A stretch of 64,000 bases of DNA from positions 181,545 through 245,544 of the forward strand of contig CAWJZU010000035.1 of NCBI GenBank assembly GCA_963847345.1, in the 5' to 3' direction. Origin of the DNA: DATARH01 sp963847345 (GTDB lineage Bacteria; Pseudomonadota; Alphaproteobacteria; ATCC43930; CGMCC-115725). Under the pieces are notes generated by a model. That model saw nothing but the letters and a program-made list of their open reading frames with translations, was not told the DNA's origin and ran no database searches. The position numbers and the translations under genes were made by a program. The first letter of the stretch is position 1, and the number at the start of each line of letters is the position of its first letter. Shown piece by piece: positions 48,997-56,604 of the stretch.

Positions 48997-50955
48997 TTAG
49001 CGCTTCTGCCAGCGTACCGGAGCCGGCGCGGCGTTCGCGATGTGGCTCGCTGTCGCCGGCGTTCCCCGGGCAAGTTCTTCGAGCAGAATCCGACGAACCT
49101 CGCGAACTGTCAGCGGGTTACCCTGGGTCGAGTGTCCGGAGTGTTCGATCACAAGCTCGGACTCCACCCCATCGATGTGGGCGCTCTTGTATTCCACCAC
49201 GCCGTCGTTGCGGGTCTCCAACGGACCGTCCTGAAGCGTCGGAATGATCGAGTGGGCGTGGATGCCCGGCGCTACCGGGATCTTGCGCACCGCCTCGATC
49301 CCCGGGTTGCCGGGCGACATACCGCTGATGCTGTTAAAGGTCCTCACCTTCAGCGCGTCCCCGGCGCTGGCCAGTACCTCGGCGGTTGCGCTGGCGACGG
49401 TCAATGGCAGCGTCACCAGCCGGCTGAACAGGCCGACAATCGTCTGACTGGCCTGGTAACTGCCACCATGGGGGGTGGCTATGAAGATCACCGTCTCGAC
49501 GAAGGGAAGATGGTGGACGAACACCGCCTCCTTCAGCATCGCCGCGGTTTCCGGCTTCAGGTTCAGCTCGTCGATCGGCTTCTCGCTGACCGCGTCCCAA
49601 AGCTTCGTGCCGGAGTCAATCGAGATCAGCTTGGTTAACAACCCGCCCTGACTGTGGCCGATCACCACCATGCGGCCGAGAGCGGGGTCGGCCTGAACGC
49701 CGCCAAGGGATTGGACAGCGTCCTTGAGCGATTGACGCAGCACGTTGGCGGACAGCACGATCGGATTGCCGGTATTGTATGTGAAGAACCAGAACTCGTA
49801 ATGCTTACGGATTTCCTTATCTTCCAGCAGGTCGTTAACCATGTCGCCCCAGCGGAGCGGGCTTGAGGCAGTGCCATGCACCAGCACCACGGGGATACGC
49901 CCGTGGCGGTGCGGCTCCAGCGCAAACAGGTGATCGTTGGCCGTGCCGTTTGGCCCGGCCAGCGCGTTATTGAGCAGCCCCGAGAGTTCGCGGGTCCAGC
50001 CCCTGCCCTCCACCGCGAACAGAGCCCGCACCGCAGTCTGGTCGTATTCCAGCGGTACGGTGCGCCCGTCGATGCTGATTTCGGTGGTGTCATAGATGGT
50101 GTAGAGCGACAGCCGTGCGGTCACCTGCGAACCGGTCAGTTGCCTGCGCGGATCATCCATCCGCAGCACGGCCGAGGTGGGGATGCGTAGGGTCGCCGGC
50201 AGCACAAGGCCCTTGTCCGGTTGCGACGCCGGCGCCAGACCGGCGGCCAGCGGCGCGCCGAGTCCCTCGCTGCGGTAGTCGTTCTGGAACCCCTTAAATG
50301 TCAGGTTCATCGTCGGCACGAACGAGGTCAGGGTACGGCCGGCAAACTGTAGATTGGCCTGGTCAACGGCCACGTCGACAACGCCGAACGGCACGTCGTA
50401 TCGACCGCTTTGCAGATTGGCGACGCCGTCGGCGCCCGCTCCGCTCAGCACCTGAGTCAGCGCCAGGTTATAGAAGTCGGCCGCGTGCAAGAACTGTGCG
50501 CTGTACGGGCTCGGCCGGGCGGCGTCGCCGGCAGGGAACAGCACGGCGTAGGCATAGAGCGCCGAAGCCAGCAACATCGCCTTCGATTTGGTGCGGCGGC
50601 CTTCGTAGTAACTCATCTCCGATAGTGCATAGAGATCCGGCCACGGCATGCTGGAAGCGATGGCCTCGGCACGCAGCGCGGCAATGGTCGCGTCGGGGTA
50701 TGTATCGAAGTAGTCGAGCAGGGCCGCGCGGCGGAGAACGGTGCGAGTGGATTCACTGAGCTGATCGCTGGACAGAGCGGTGCGGTTCAGTTCGTCATAA
50801 GCCGAACGAAGGTCCACCCGATCGACCTGGACCGGGGCCGCACAGGCCGCGAGCAGCAGCAGCAACCCCGCCGCGGCGCCGAGCATCTTGAGCCACCATC
50901 CGCCCTGGTGCAGCTCGACTGGCCCGTTCCGCCGGCACCCCATGTCAGCCGGCAT
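48997..50955 (-). CDS. Alpha/beta-hydrolase lipoprotein, 652 aa
   Basis: N-terminal lipoprotein signal with lipobox LAAC (LLLLLAACAAPV). A helical region of about 280 residues follows, then an alpha/beta-hydrolase domain: VVLVHGTASSPLRWGDM (oxyanion region), nucleophile elbow VVIGHSQGG, and FIATPHGG. A late His in ELVIEHSGHSTQGN can complete the triad. Envelope-anchored esterase or lipase; substrate unknown. Such long lipoproteins next to DUF4105 genes suggest a shared envelope role, which is inference. Confidence 0.8.
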   Translation of the reverse strand: MPADMGCRRNGPVELHQGGWWLKMLGAAAGLLLLLAACAAPVQVDRVDLRSAYDELNRTALSSDQLSESTRTVLRRAALLDYFDTYPDATIAALRAEAIASSMPWPDLYALSEMSYYEGRRTKSKAMLLASALYAYAVLFPAGDAARPSPYSAQFLHAADFYNLALTQVLSGAGADGVANLQSGRYDVPFGVVDVAVDQANLQFAGRTLTSFVPTMNLTFKGFQNDYRSEGLGAPLAAGLAPASQPDKGLVLPATLRIPTSAVLRMDDPRRQLTGSQVTARLSLYTIYDTTEISIDGRTVPLEYDQTAVRALFAVEGRGWTRELSGLLNNALAGPNGTANDHLFALEPHRHGRIPVVLVHGTASSPLRWGDMVNDLLEDKEIRKHYEFWFFTYNTGNPIVLSANVLRQSLKDAVQSLGGVQADPALGRMVVIGHSQGGLLTKLISIDSGTKLWDAVSEKPIDELNLKPETAAMLKEAVFVHHLPFVETVIFIATPHGGSYQASQTIVGLFSRLVTLPLTVASATAEVLASAGDALKVRTFNSISGMSPGNPGIEAVRKIPVAPGIHAHSIIPTLQDGPLETRNDGVVEYKSAHIDGVESELVIEHSGHSTQGNPLTVREVRRILLEELARGTPATASHIANAAPAPVRWQKR

Positions 50956-51066
50956 TACGCGATCATTCGCATTTTGGGCATCGGCAGATTTCGAATTGGG
51001 GCCGACATGCGGCCGACATCGTGATCGATCACAACCGCCGTCGATCGTCCAACATATTCAAAATGT

Positions 51067-51141
51067 TGGCTGGGGCGGGAGGATTCGAACCTCCGTATGG
51101 CGGAATCAAAATCCGCTGCCTTACCACTTGGCTACGCCCCA
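51067..51141 (-). tRNA. tRNA-Gln (UUG)
   Basis: The reverse strand gives a complete cloverleaf: acceptor TGGGGCG pairing with CGCCCCA, D-arm GCC..GGC, anticodon stem GCGGA/TCCGC with loop TTTTGAT (anticodon TTG), and T-arm GGAGG-TTCGAAT-CCTCC. Discriminator G and an encoded CCA follow (51067-51069). The anticodon reads CAA. Confidence 0.97.
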
Positions 51142-51532
51142 CCGTACTCCGTGCCTTCAAGCCATGGAGTTATGATTATTTTCGCGGCATCCCCCTCGCC
51201 TGAACCTATGGCGAGCATGGCCGGGGAGATCGAGGTGTCCGTGGCGACCCTGGCCGAGTTCGCCATCACGCACCTCGGAGCGGTAATCGGAAAAAATAAT
51301 GTTGCTGGATGGACCGCTCAAGGGTGTCTGCTTGCGTGTCGATACCGAGTTCGATTGCCTGAACTCTGATCCATGGCCCAAACCGCACCCGCATGAAGCC
51401 CGGCTACGAAGGTAGCCTTAAGCTCTCCGAAACCCGGAGTAAAGCTTGAGACATCGGTGCAGACGGCAATTGGGTCCCGGTTGATCCGGCGGCGCGATAA
51501 ACCACTTCCGAATTGATGCCGACTGTGGTCGC
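51142..51532. other. Gap between tRNA-Gln and the phosphopantetheinyl transferase gene
   Basis: No frame with recognisable protein character on either strand, no tRNA and no strong hairpin with a T-run. Some frames stay open for 70-90 codons but have no family features. Confidence 0.4.
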
Positions 51533-52267
51533 TTAGCAGCAGAGGCCTTCGCGGCCGAGCCGGGTCGGATCGATCGCAGTCCAGTTCACCGCGATCGGCC
51601 CGCGATGCCGTATCCCGAGTGCGGCGATGAAGGCGTCGTCCAGCACTCGCTGCTCGAACCGCCAGTCGGCGCCGTCCTCCCGGAGCTTTGGCGTGAAATG
51701 GATCCGCGGCGGAGACGGCACGAACCAGAACGAGGCAAGATCCTGCGTCAGCCCCTTGCCGGTCGCTTTGATGAACGCTTCCTTCAAAGTCCACAGCCGA
51801 AGAAAGCCTCGCGGCCGCTCCGCTTCCGGCAAGGCGGCGAGCCAGGCGGCTTCCTGCGGCGTGAAATAGCGATCGGCCACCTTGAGGTCGATGGTGCGGC
51901 CCAGGTTTTCGAGATCGAAGCCGAGCTGCCGATCGGACCCGGCAGCCGCGGCGAGCCCGATCATTCCGATTGTGTGGGACAGGTTGAACGACAGCGGCGC
52001 CAGCGCGCCGCCGACCCAGGCGGCCGGCTTGCCGTGCGCTCCAGTGACGAAATCCCAGGCTCCTGGCGGTGCACCGAACGCCGATGCCAGAGCGGCGCGC
52101 AGCAGCGCGTGCGCCGCGATGAATTCGATCCGGTTCCGGGCAAACACGAACCGCGCGGCGCGCCGGCGTTCGGCGTCGTCGAGCAAGTCGTGCCACGGCG
52201 CGGCCGCCGCCTCGTCGAGCCCGTCCACGCGCATCGTCCACACAAGCACGGGCAGCGCATCGCTCAT
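51533..52267 (-). CDS. 4'-phosphopantetheinyl transferase, Sfp type
   Basis: Attaches phosphopantetheine from CoA to carrier proteins. The Sfp signatures are GFDLENLGRTIDLKVADRYF (metal-binding GxD) and RLWTLKEAFIKATGKGL (WxxKEA), with FNLSHTIGMIGLA upstream. 244 residues from ATG 52267; the open frame extends back to 52537 through the divergent phosphoesterase gene. No polyketide or peptide synthase is in the window. Confidence 0.88.
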   Translation of the reverse strand: MSDALPVLVWTMRVDGLDEAAAAPWHDLLDDAERRRAARFVFARNRIEFIAAHALLRAALASAFGAPPGAWDFVTGAHGKPAAWVGGALAPLSFNLSHTIGMIGLAAAAGSDRQLGFDLENLGRTIDLKVADRYFTPQEAAWLAALPEAERPRGFLRLWTLKEAFIKATGKGLTQDLASFWFVPSPPRIHFTPKLREDGADWRFEQRVLDDAFIAALGIRHRGPIAVNWTAIDPTRLGREGLCC

Positions 52268-52346
52268 CGCGCAGAAATACCGTTGTGGCGGCAATAGGAG
52301 AAGCGGCGAGGCTTGCCAACCGGGGCCGCACGCGTTATGCGGCGCG

Positions 52347-53174
52347 ATGAGGCTTCTTGCGATTTCCGATTTGCACCTCGCGGCGCAACAAAACCGGGCC
52401 GCGCTTTCCGCGCTGCCCGCCAGTCCCGAGGATTGGCTGATCGTTGCCGGCGATATGTGCGAAAGCGCCGAGCTGTTCGCCGCCGCGCTCGAATTCCTTG
52501 CACGGCGCTTTGCGTGCGTCATTTGGGTGCCAGGCAATCACGAGCTGTGGCTCACCAATCGCGAGGCCGGGATCGGCGGCAGCCAGCGCAAATACGACAC
52601 CCTTGTCGCCATTGCGCGACGGCTCGGCGTCGTGACGCCCGAGGACGAATTTCCCGCCTGGCCGCCCGGTGGCGAAATCGTTGTGCCGATGATGACGCTT
52701 TACGACTACAGCTTCCGCCCCGATGACGTGCCGCTTGCCGACGTCGTGCGGTGGGCCGCCGAAATAAAAAACGTCTGTGCGGACGAACACCTGATCGACC
52801 CGACGCCGGATCTCGGCATCGCTGAATGGTGCGCCCGCCGCTGTGCCGACACGGAGGCGCGGCTCGAACGCGAGTTGCCGGCGGGAGCGCGCACCGTACT
52901 GATCGGCCACTACCCGCTGCGCGAGGAGCTGGTCCGGATCCCGCGTATCCCGCGCTTCACGCCATGGTGCGGCACGCGGCGCACCGCCGACTGGCATATC
53001 CGCTATCGCGCCGTCGCGGCGGTCAGCGGCCATTTGCATGTGCGCCGCACCGACTGGCGCAACGGCACGAGGTTTGAGGAGGTATCGCTCGGCTATCCGC
53101 GCCAGTGGGACGCGACGAAGGGCCTTGCCGCCTATCTGCGCGAGATACTACCCGGCAACGCCGCCGCCGATTGA
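52347..53174 (+). CDS. Metallophosphoesterase
   Basis: Calcineurin-like phosphatase of 275 residues. Metal motifs in order: LLAISDLHLA (DxH), WLIVAGDMCE (GD), IWVPGNHELW (GNHE), VLIGHYPLR (GH) and VSGHLHVRR (GHxH). It is divergent from the PPTase with an 80-bp gap. This pairing recurs in other genomes in my recollection. Substrate unknown. Confidence 0.87.
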   Translation: MRLLAISDLHLAAQQNRAALSALPASPEDWLIVAGDMCESAELFAAALEFLARRFACVIWVPGNHELWLTNREAGIGGSQRKYDTLVAIARRLGVVTPEDEFPAWPPGGEIVVPMMTLYDYSFRPDDVPLADVVRWAAEIKNVCADEHLIDPTPDLGIAEWCARRCADTEARLERELPAGARTVLIGHYPLREELVRIPRIPRFTPWCGTRRTADWHIRYRAVAAVSGHLHVRRTDWRNGTRFEEVSLGYPRQWDATKGLAAYLREILPGNAAAD

Positions 53175-53625
53175 TCGACGATAGATCGGACAGCCGGCGA
53201 CAGCCCGGAGGACCGACGCTCTGAAGCGGTTTTCTGACAGGCGCGGCCGATGCGCCGGGGTGACCGCTGCCGGCTTCGGTGACCGCCGGCTCGCCGCTGA
53301 TAATCATTCCAATCCGGCAGACGATCACCAGTCTCGGCTACAAGGCGGCATTCCTGTATTTGGCTCGGCCAGCGCATCAATGTCGTGCGGGTGTGGGCTG
53401 GGGTAATCGGATGGAGTAATCAATGGTTCAGCGGCCGGCCGTTATTGGACGCCGGTCATCCCAAAAACCCGGGTCACTCTTCCACGCTGTTTGCAGATCC
53501 GCCACCGCAAGCGCCACTGGTTGGTCCAATCTGGGCTTCTTGAGCTGCACCGATGAGCCGGATTGACACCTCCAGCGCGGATCTCTAGGAATATTAAGGC
53601 ATACGCCGTGCACCCACTCATCGGT
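53175..53625. other. Gap upstream of tRNA-Ser
   Basis: No convincing gene. Frames on the minus strand at 53023-53380 are antisense extensions without family features. Promoter elements of the tRNA must lie in the last 60-80 bases, but I cannot fix -35 and -10 boxes. Confidence 0.4.
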
Positions 53626-53717
53626 GGAGGGGTGGCCGAGTGGCTGAAGGCGGCGGTTTGCTAAACCGTTATACGGTTAACCCCGTATCGTGGGTTCGAA
53701 TCCCATCCCCTCCGCCA
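53626..53717 (+). tRNA. tRNA-Ser (GCU), integration target
   Basis: Full class II tRNA: acceptor GGAGGGG/CCCCTCC, D-arm GCCGAGTGGCTGAAGGC, anticodon stem-loop GGTTTGCTAAACC (anticodon GCT), a long variable arm ATACGG..CCGTAT, and T-arm GTGGG-TTCGAAT-CCCAT. Encoded GCCA closes it. The integrase gene begins 176 bp downstream, so its 3' end is the likely attachment site. Confidence 0.97.
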
Positions 53718-53827
53718 ATCCCTGATTTCAGACTGTCTCAGATCGTCGCAAAAACTAGGAACACAGCGGGTCTCGGAAGCCTGACTGTCTTCCGCCGTCT
53801 CTCATTGTGTCCTATAATCTCGCTCAC

Positions 53828-53849
53828 GGTGGGGGAATAAATGGGGGAA
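53828..53849 (+). repeat. Left 22-bp arm-type repeat beside the integrase
   Basis: The sequence GGTGGGGGAATAAATGGGGG plus AA contains two direct TGGGGGA units 11 bp apart, the form of integrase arm sites seen near P4-type integrases. It lies 110 bp after the tRNA and 43 bp before the integrase ATG. An inverted near-copy is at 62536-62557. Confidence 0.65.
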
Positions 53850-53892
53850 CGGTTGCTTCGAATCCCGCCCGCCACCGTCGCAAGAGACAGCG

Positions 53893-55153
53893 ATGGCACG
53901 CACCGGGAAGCTATCAGCAGTTGAGGTACAAAAGGCGAAAGGGCCGGCCGTGCTGCACGACGGCGGCGGGCTCTATCTGCGCGTTACCCCTACCGGCGCG
54001 AAATCCTGGGTTTTCCGCTTTCAGATAGAGGGCAAGCGCCGCGACATGGGCCTCGGTGCCTACCCGGATGTCACGCTCGCGAGGGCCAGGGAGAAGGCCG
54101 GCGCACACCGGGTGCAGAGCCGCGCGGGCGCCGATCCGATTGCCGCCAAGCGCGCCGAGCGGCAGGCGCAGCTTCTCGCCGAGGCCAAGGGGCGCACCTT
54201 TCGCGAAGTCGCCGAGGAATACATTGCCCGCAACGAAGCCGGCTGGCGCAACGCCAAACACCGGCAGCAATGGCGCAACACCCTCGCGACCTACGTTTAC
54301 CCCACTTTGGGGGAATTGCCGGTTGCGGCGATCGACACCGGGCTTGTCGTGCAGGTGCTTGATCCGATCTGGGCGACAAAGCCGGAAACCGCCTGCGCGG
54401 GTGCGCGGGCGCATCGAGGCGGTGCTCGATGCCGCCACGGTGCGCGGTAACCGCGAGGGGCCGAACCCGGCGCAGTGGAAGGGCAATCTCGCGCATATCC
54501 TGCCGGCCCGCGCGAAGGTGCGGCGGGTCGAGCATCATGCGGCGCTGCCCTTCGATGATCTGCCCGAGTTTCTTGCGGCTCTCGGCGCGCGGCCCGGCAT
54601 GGCGGCGCGCGCGCTCGAATTCGTGATCCTAACAGCAGCGCGCACCGGCGAGGCGCTGGGCGCGAGCTGGGGCGAAATTGATATCGAGGCGAAGGTCTGG
54701 TCGATCCCGGCGGCGCGCATGAAGGCGGGACGCGAGCACCGGGTAGCGCTGTCGGCAGCGGCGCTCGACATACTCGACCGGGTGCGCCCGCTGGCGCTGA
54801 CGACAGACGGCAAGCCCGATCCGGCGGCGCCGGTATTCCCCGGCCCGCGGCGGGCGCTGGCGATGTCCAACATGACGATGCTGATGCTGTTGCGGCGCAT
54901 GGGCCGTGACGATCTGACGGCGCACGGGTTCCGGTCGTGCTTTTCCGATTGGTGCGCCGAGCGCACCGCGTACCCGCGCGAGGTTGTCGAAATGGCGCTC
55001 GCGCACGCGATCGCGAACAAGGTCGAGGCGGCCTACCGGCGCGGCGATCTATTCGAGAAGCGCCGTCAGTTGATGGAAGCCTGGGGGCGGTTCTGCACGG
55101 CGGCGGCCGCGAGCGGCCGACGTGGTGCCGATGCGCGCCGGGGCATAATCTGA
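53893..55153 (+). CDS. int: Site-specific tyrosine recombinase, P4-type, one frameshift
   Basis: The N-terminus has the DUF4102 arm-binding domain (KGPAVLHDGGGLYLRV, WVFRFQIEGKRRDMGLGAYP), then a core-binding SAM-like domain (TFREVAEEYIARNEAGWRNA). Near 54388 one extra base shifts the frame; the second frame supplies IEAVLDAATVRG and the catalytic domain with Arg (AARTGEALG), HGFRSCFSDW (HxxR), and LAHAIANKVEAAYRRGDLF (His and the Tyr nucleophile). Restored length is about 420 residues. The active-site residues are all present, so function is plausible if the shift is an error. Confidence 0.9.
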
Positions 55154-55245
55154 GATTGCGGCGGCTAGGCCGACGGGCCGAACGCGGGCAGCGGGTACGG
55201 TGCCGCCCCGAGCACCCTGCGGACAGCGCTATGCGGAGGCGCAAA

Positions 55246-55842
55246 ATGGGAAAACTGCCCGCCGACTTGGTGCCGCTGGACTCTGTGAACAATGAGAGGA
55301 ACGCCGAGGCGGTAATGGCCGCCATAGAGCGCGCATGGCGGATGGGCCAGGTGGAGCTGTGGGGGTACGAGGGCAACTTCTCGCCGACTCTGAAACCTGT
55401 CCCGGCTGATTATGCGATCGTCTGGATGGCTGGGCCGGGCCGCGAGAATGGCGATCATCCCGAGTATCCCGGGCTGGCGTATTACTGCGACGCGGGTGCG
55501 TCGCTGCGGCTACGCGAGGACGTGCCGGGCGGCTATCTGCCGCGCGCCGGCATGGCGTCAACGCCGATATGGACGCAAGTGCGGATCAGCCAACGCGAGC
55601 TTGGGTACGTGCGGCGTGATGTCCAGCGCGCTCACCGGCAAGCCCGCCCCACTGACGCTGAACTGGACGAGTGGATGAAAACGAACGCGCCCCGCTGGGT
55701 AAAACGAGACCTGATCATCGGGCAGTGCCGTCAAGAAATGGGAGCGACTGTGCGAGCAGCGGCAGCAGCATATAACCGATTGCCGGCTGGGGCGCGGCTC
55801 AAGCGTGGTGAGAAACCGGGGAAAAAGGAAATCGAACGCTAA
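55246..55842 (+). CDS. Hypothetical protein of the integrative element, 198 aa
   Basis: ATG 55246 (MGKLPADLVPLDSVNNERNA) has GGAGG 7-8 nt upstream. The middle is Trp/Tyr/Pro-rich (YAIVWMAGPGRENGDHPEYP). The end is helical and basic, with DELDEW-like and CRQEMGATVRAAAAAYNRLP segments that could form a DNA-binding helix. I recognise no family. It lies between the integrase and the AlpA-like gene. Confidence 0.5.
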   Translation: MGKLPADLVPLDSVNNERNAEAVMAAIERAWRMGQVELWGYEGNFSPTLKPVPADYAIVWMAGPGRENGDHPEYPGLAYYCDAGASLRLREDVPGGYLPRAGMASTPIWTQVRISQRELGYVRRDVQRAHRQARPTDAELDEWMKTNAPRWVKRDLIIGQCRQEMGATVRAAAAAYNRLPAGARLKRGEKPGKKEIER

Positions 55843-55913
55843 ATCGAACATCCCCGCTCCCTGTGTTCGTTGTTCTATTTCGACAGCCAGAGAGCGTGTG
55901 CATATAAGCCCGA

Positions 55914-55968
55914 CCACCCGAAACCCAAGGTGGCTTGTCAGCGAGGCCACCGAAACCAGGGTGGCTTG
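55914..55968 (+). promoter_or_regulatory. Tandem operator-like repeats overlapping the alpA ribosome site
   Basis: Two near-copies lie in tandem, 33 bp apart: CCACCCGAAACCCAAGGTGG then CTTG (55914-55937) and CCACCGAAACCAGGGTGG then CTTG (55947-55968). Each is itself an inverted repeat (CCACC..GGTGG). The second ends exactly at the ATG of the AlpA-like gene and contains its only ribosome-site-like sequence, so a bound protein would block expression. Autoregulation is inferred. Confidence 0.55.
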
Positions 55969-56175
55969 ATGTTCCCCACCGATATTCAATCGCCGCGCAG
56001 ACGCCTACACACCATTAAGGATGTATGCGCCGAGGCGCGTATCAGCCGCGCTACCGTCTGGCGTCTAATTAAGAAGGGTACTCTGAAAACCGTCTCGATC
56101 GGCCGCCGCACTCTCGTCACCGATGAGAGCTTGCGGCAGCTTATCGAGTATGGCGCGCCGAAAGCTGCGGCCTGA
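55969..56175 (+). CDS. AlpA-like MerR-type helix-turn-helix regulator / excisionase
   Basis: 68 residues with the short winged-helix of AlpA/Xis proteins: TIKDVCAEARISRATVWRLI, then KKGTLKTVSIGRRTLVTDES. Such proteins activate integrase or direct excision in P4-like elements. ATG 55969 is chosen because it directly abuts the tandem repeats and the extra upstream residues look unlike the family. Confidence 0.75.
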   Translation: MFPTDIQSPRRRLHTIKDVCAEARISRATVWRLIKKGTLKTVSIGRRTLVTDESLRQLIEYGAPKAAA

Positions 56176-56313
56176 CCATGACGGAAACACAAAACCCGGC
56201 GCCGCTGGCGGGCGGAGACCGGGGCGGGTGTTTGGTCTGCTCCGCAGCATCCATATGCCCTCCCCGCCCCTAGAACGCAAGCGGAACAACCTCGCTGAGC
56301 CTGCCCCATTGAC

Positions 56314-56550
56314 GTGCTTGATATGGTGCGGCGGAGCGACGAGGCGCTCGTACAACGACGCCGATGCCTGGAGCAGCTGCGCGCTCAGGCGGTCGTAGAC
56401 GGCCGGGCTTTGCGTGAAATCGCCCGCGACCTCGCGGCAGTTCCCGAGGTGGGTGCGCAGGCTGGCGACCGGCTCTTTGCCCCACTCGATCACCTTGACG
56501 AGTACGCAGCAGAGTTCGCGTACGACCTCAACAGATCATACCAGAAATAG
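56314..56550 (+). CDS. Small hypothetical protein, 78 aa
   Basis: Frame from GTG 56314 or ATG 56323 (MVRRSDEALVQRRRCLEQLR) is helical and charged, followed by DGRALREIARDLAAVPEV and an acidic segment to DLNRSYQK. No ribosome site decides the start. It lies between the regulator and the primase and is likely part of the element. Confidence 0.4.
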   Translation: MLDMVRRSDEALVQRRRCLEQLRAQAVVDGRALREIARDLAAVPEVGAQAGDRLFAPLDHLDEYAAEFAYDLNRSYQK

Positions 56551-56604
56551 TGGCGCAGCGCCGGTAAATGGCGCTGCATTGGTTTATGAAATAGGGAGAC
56601 ACGA

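Noticed and set aside
51097..51381. Open frames next to tRNA-Gln
   Set aside because: They run through or against the tRNA and lack any protein-family character.
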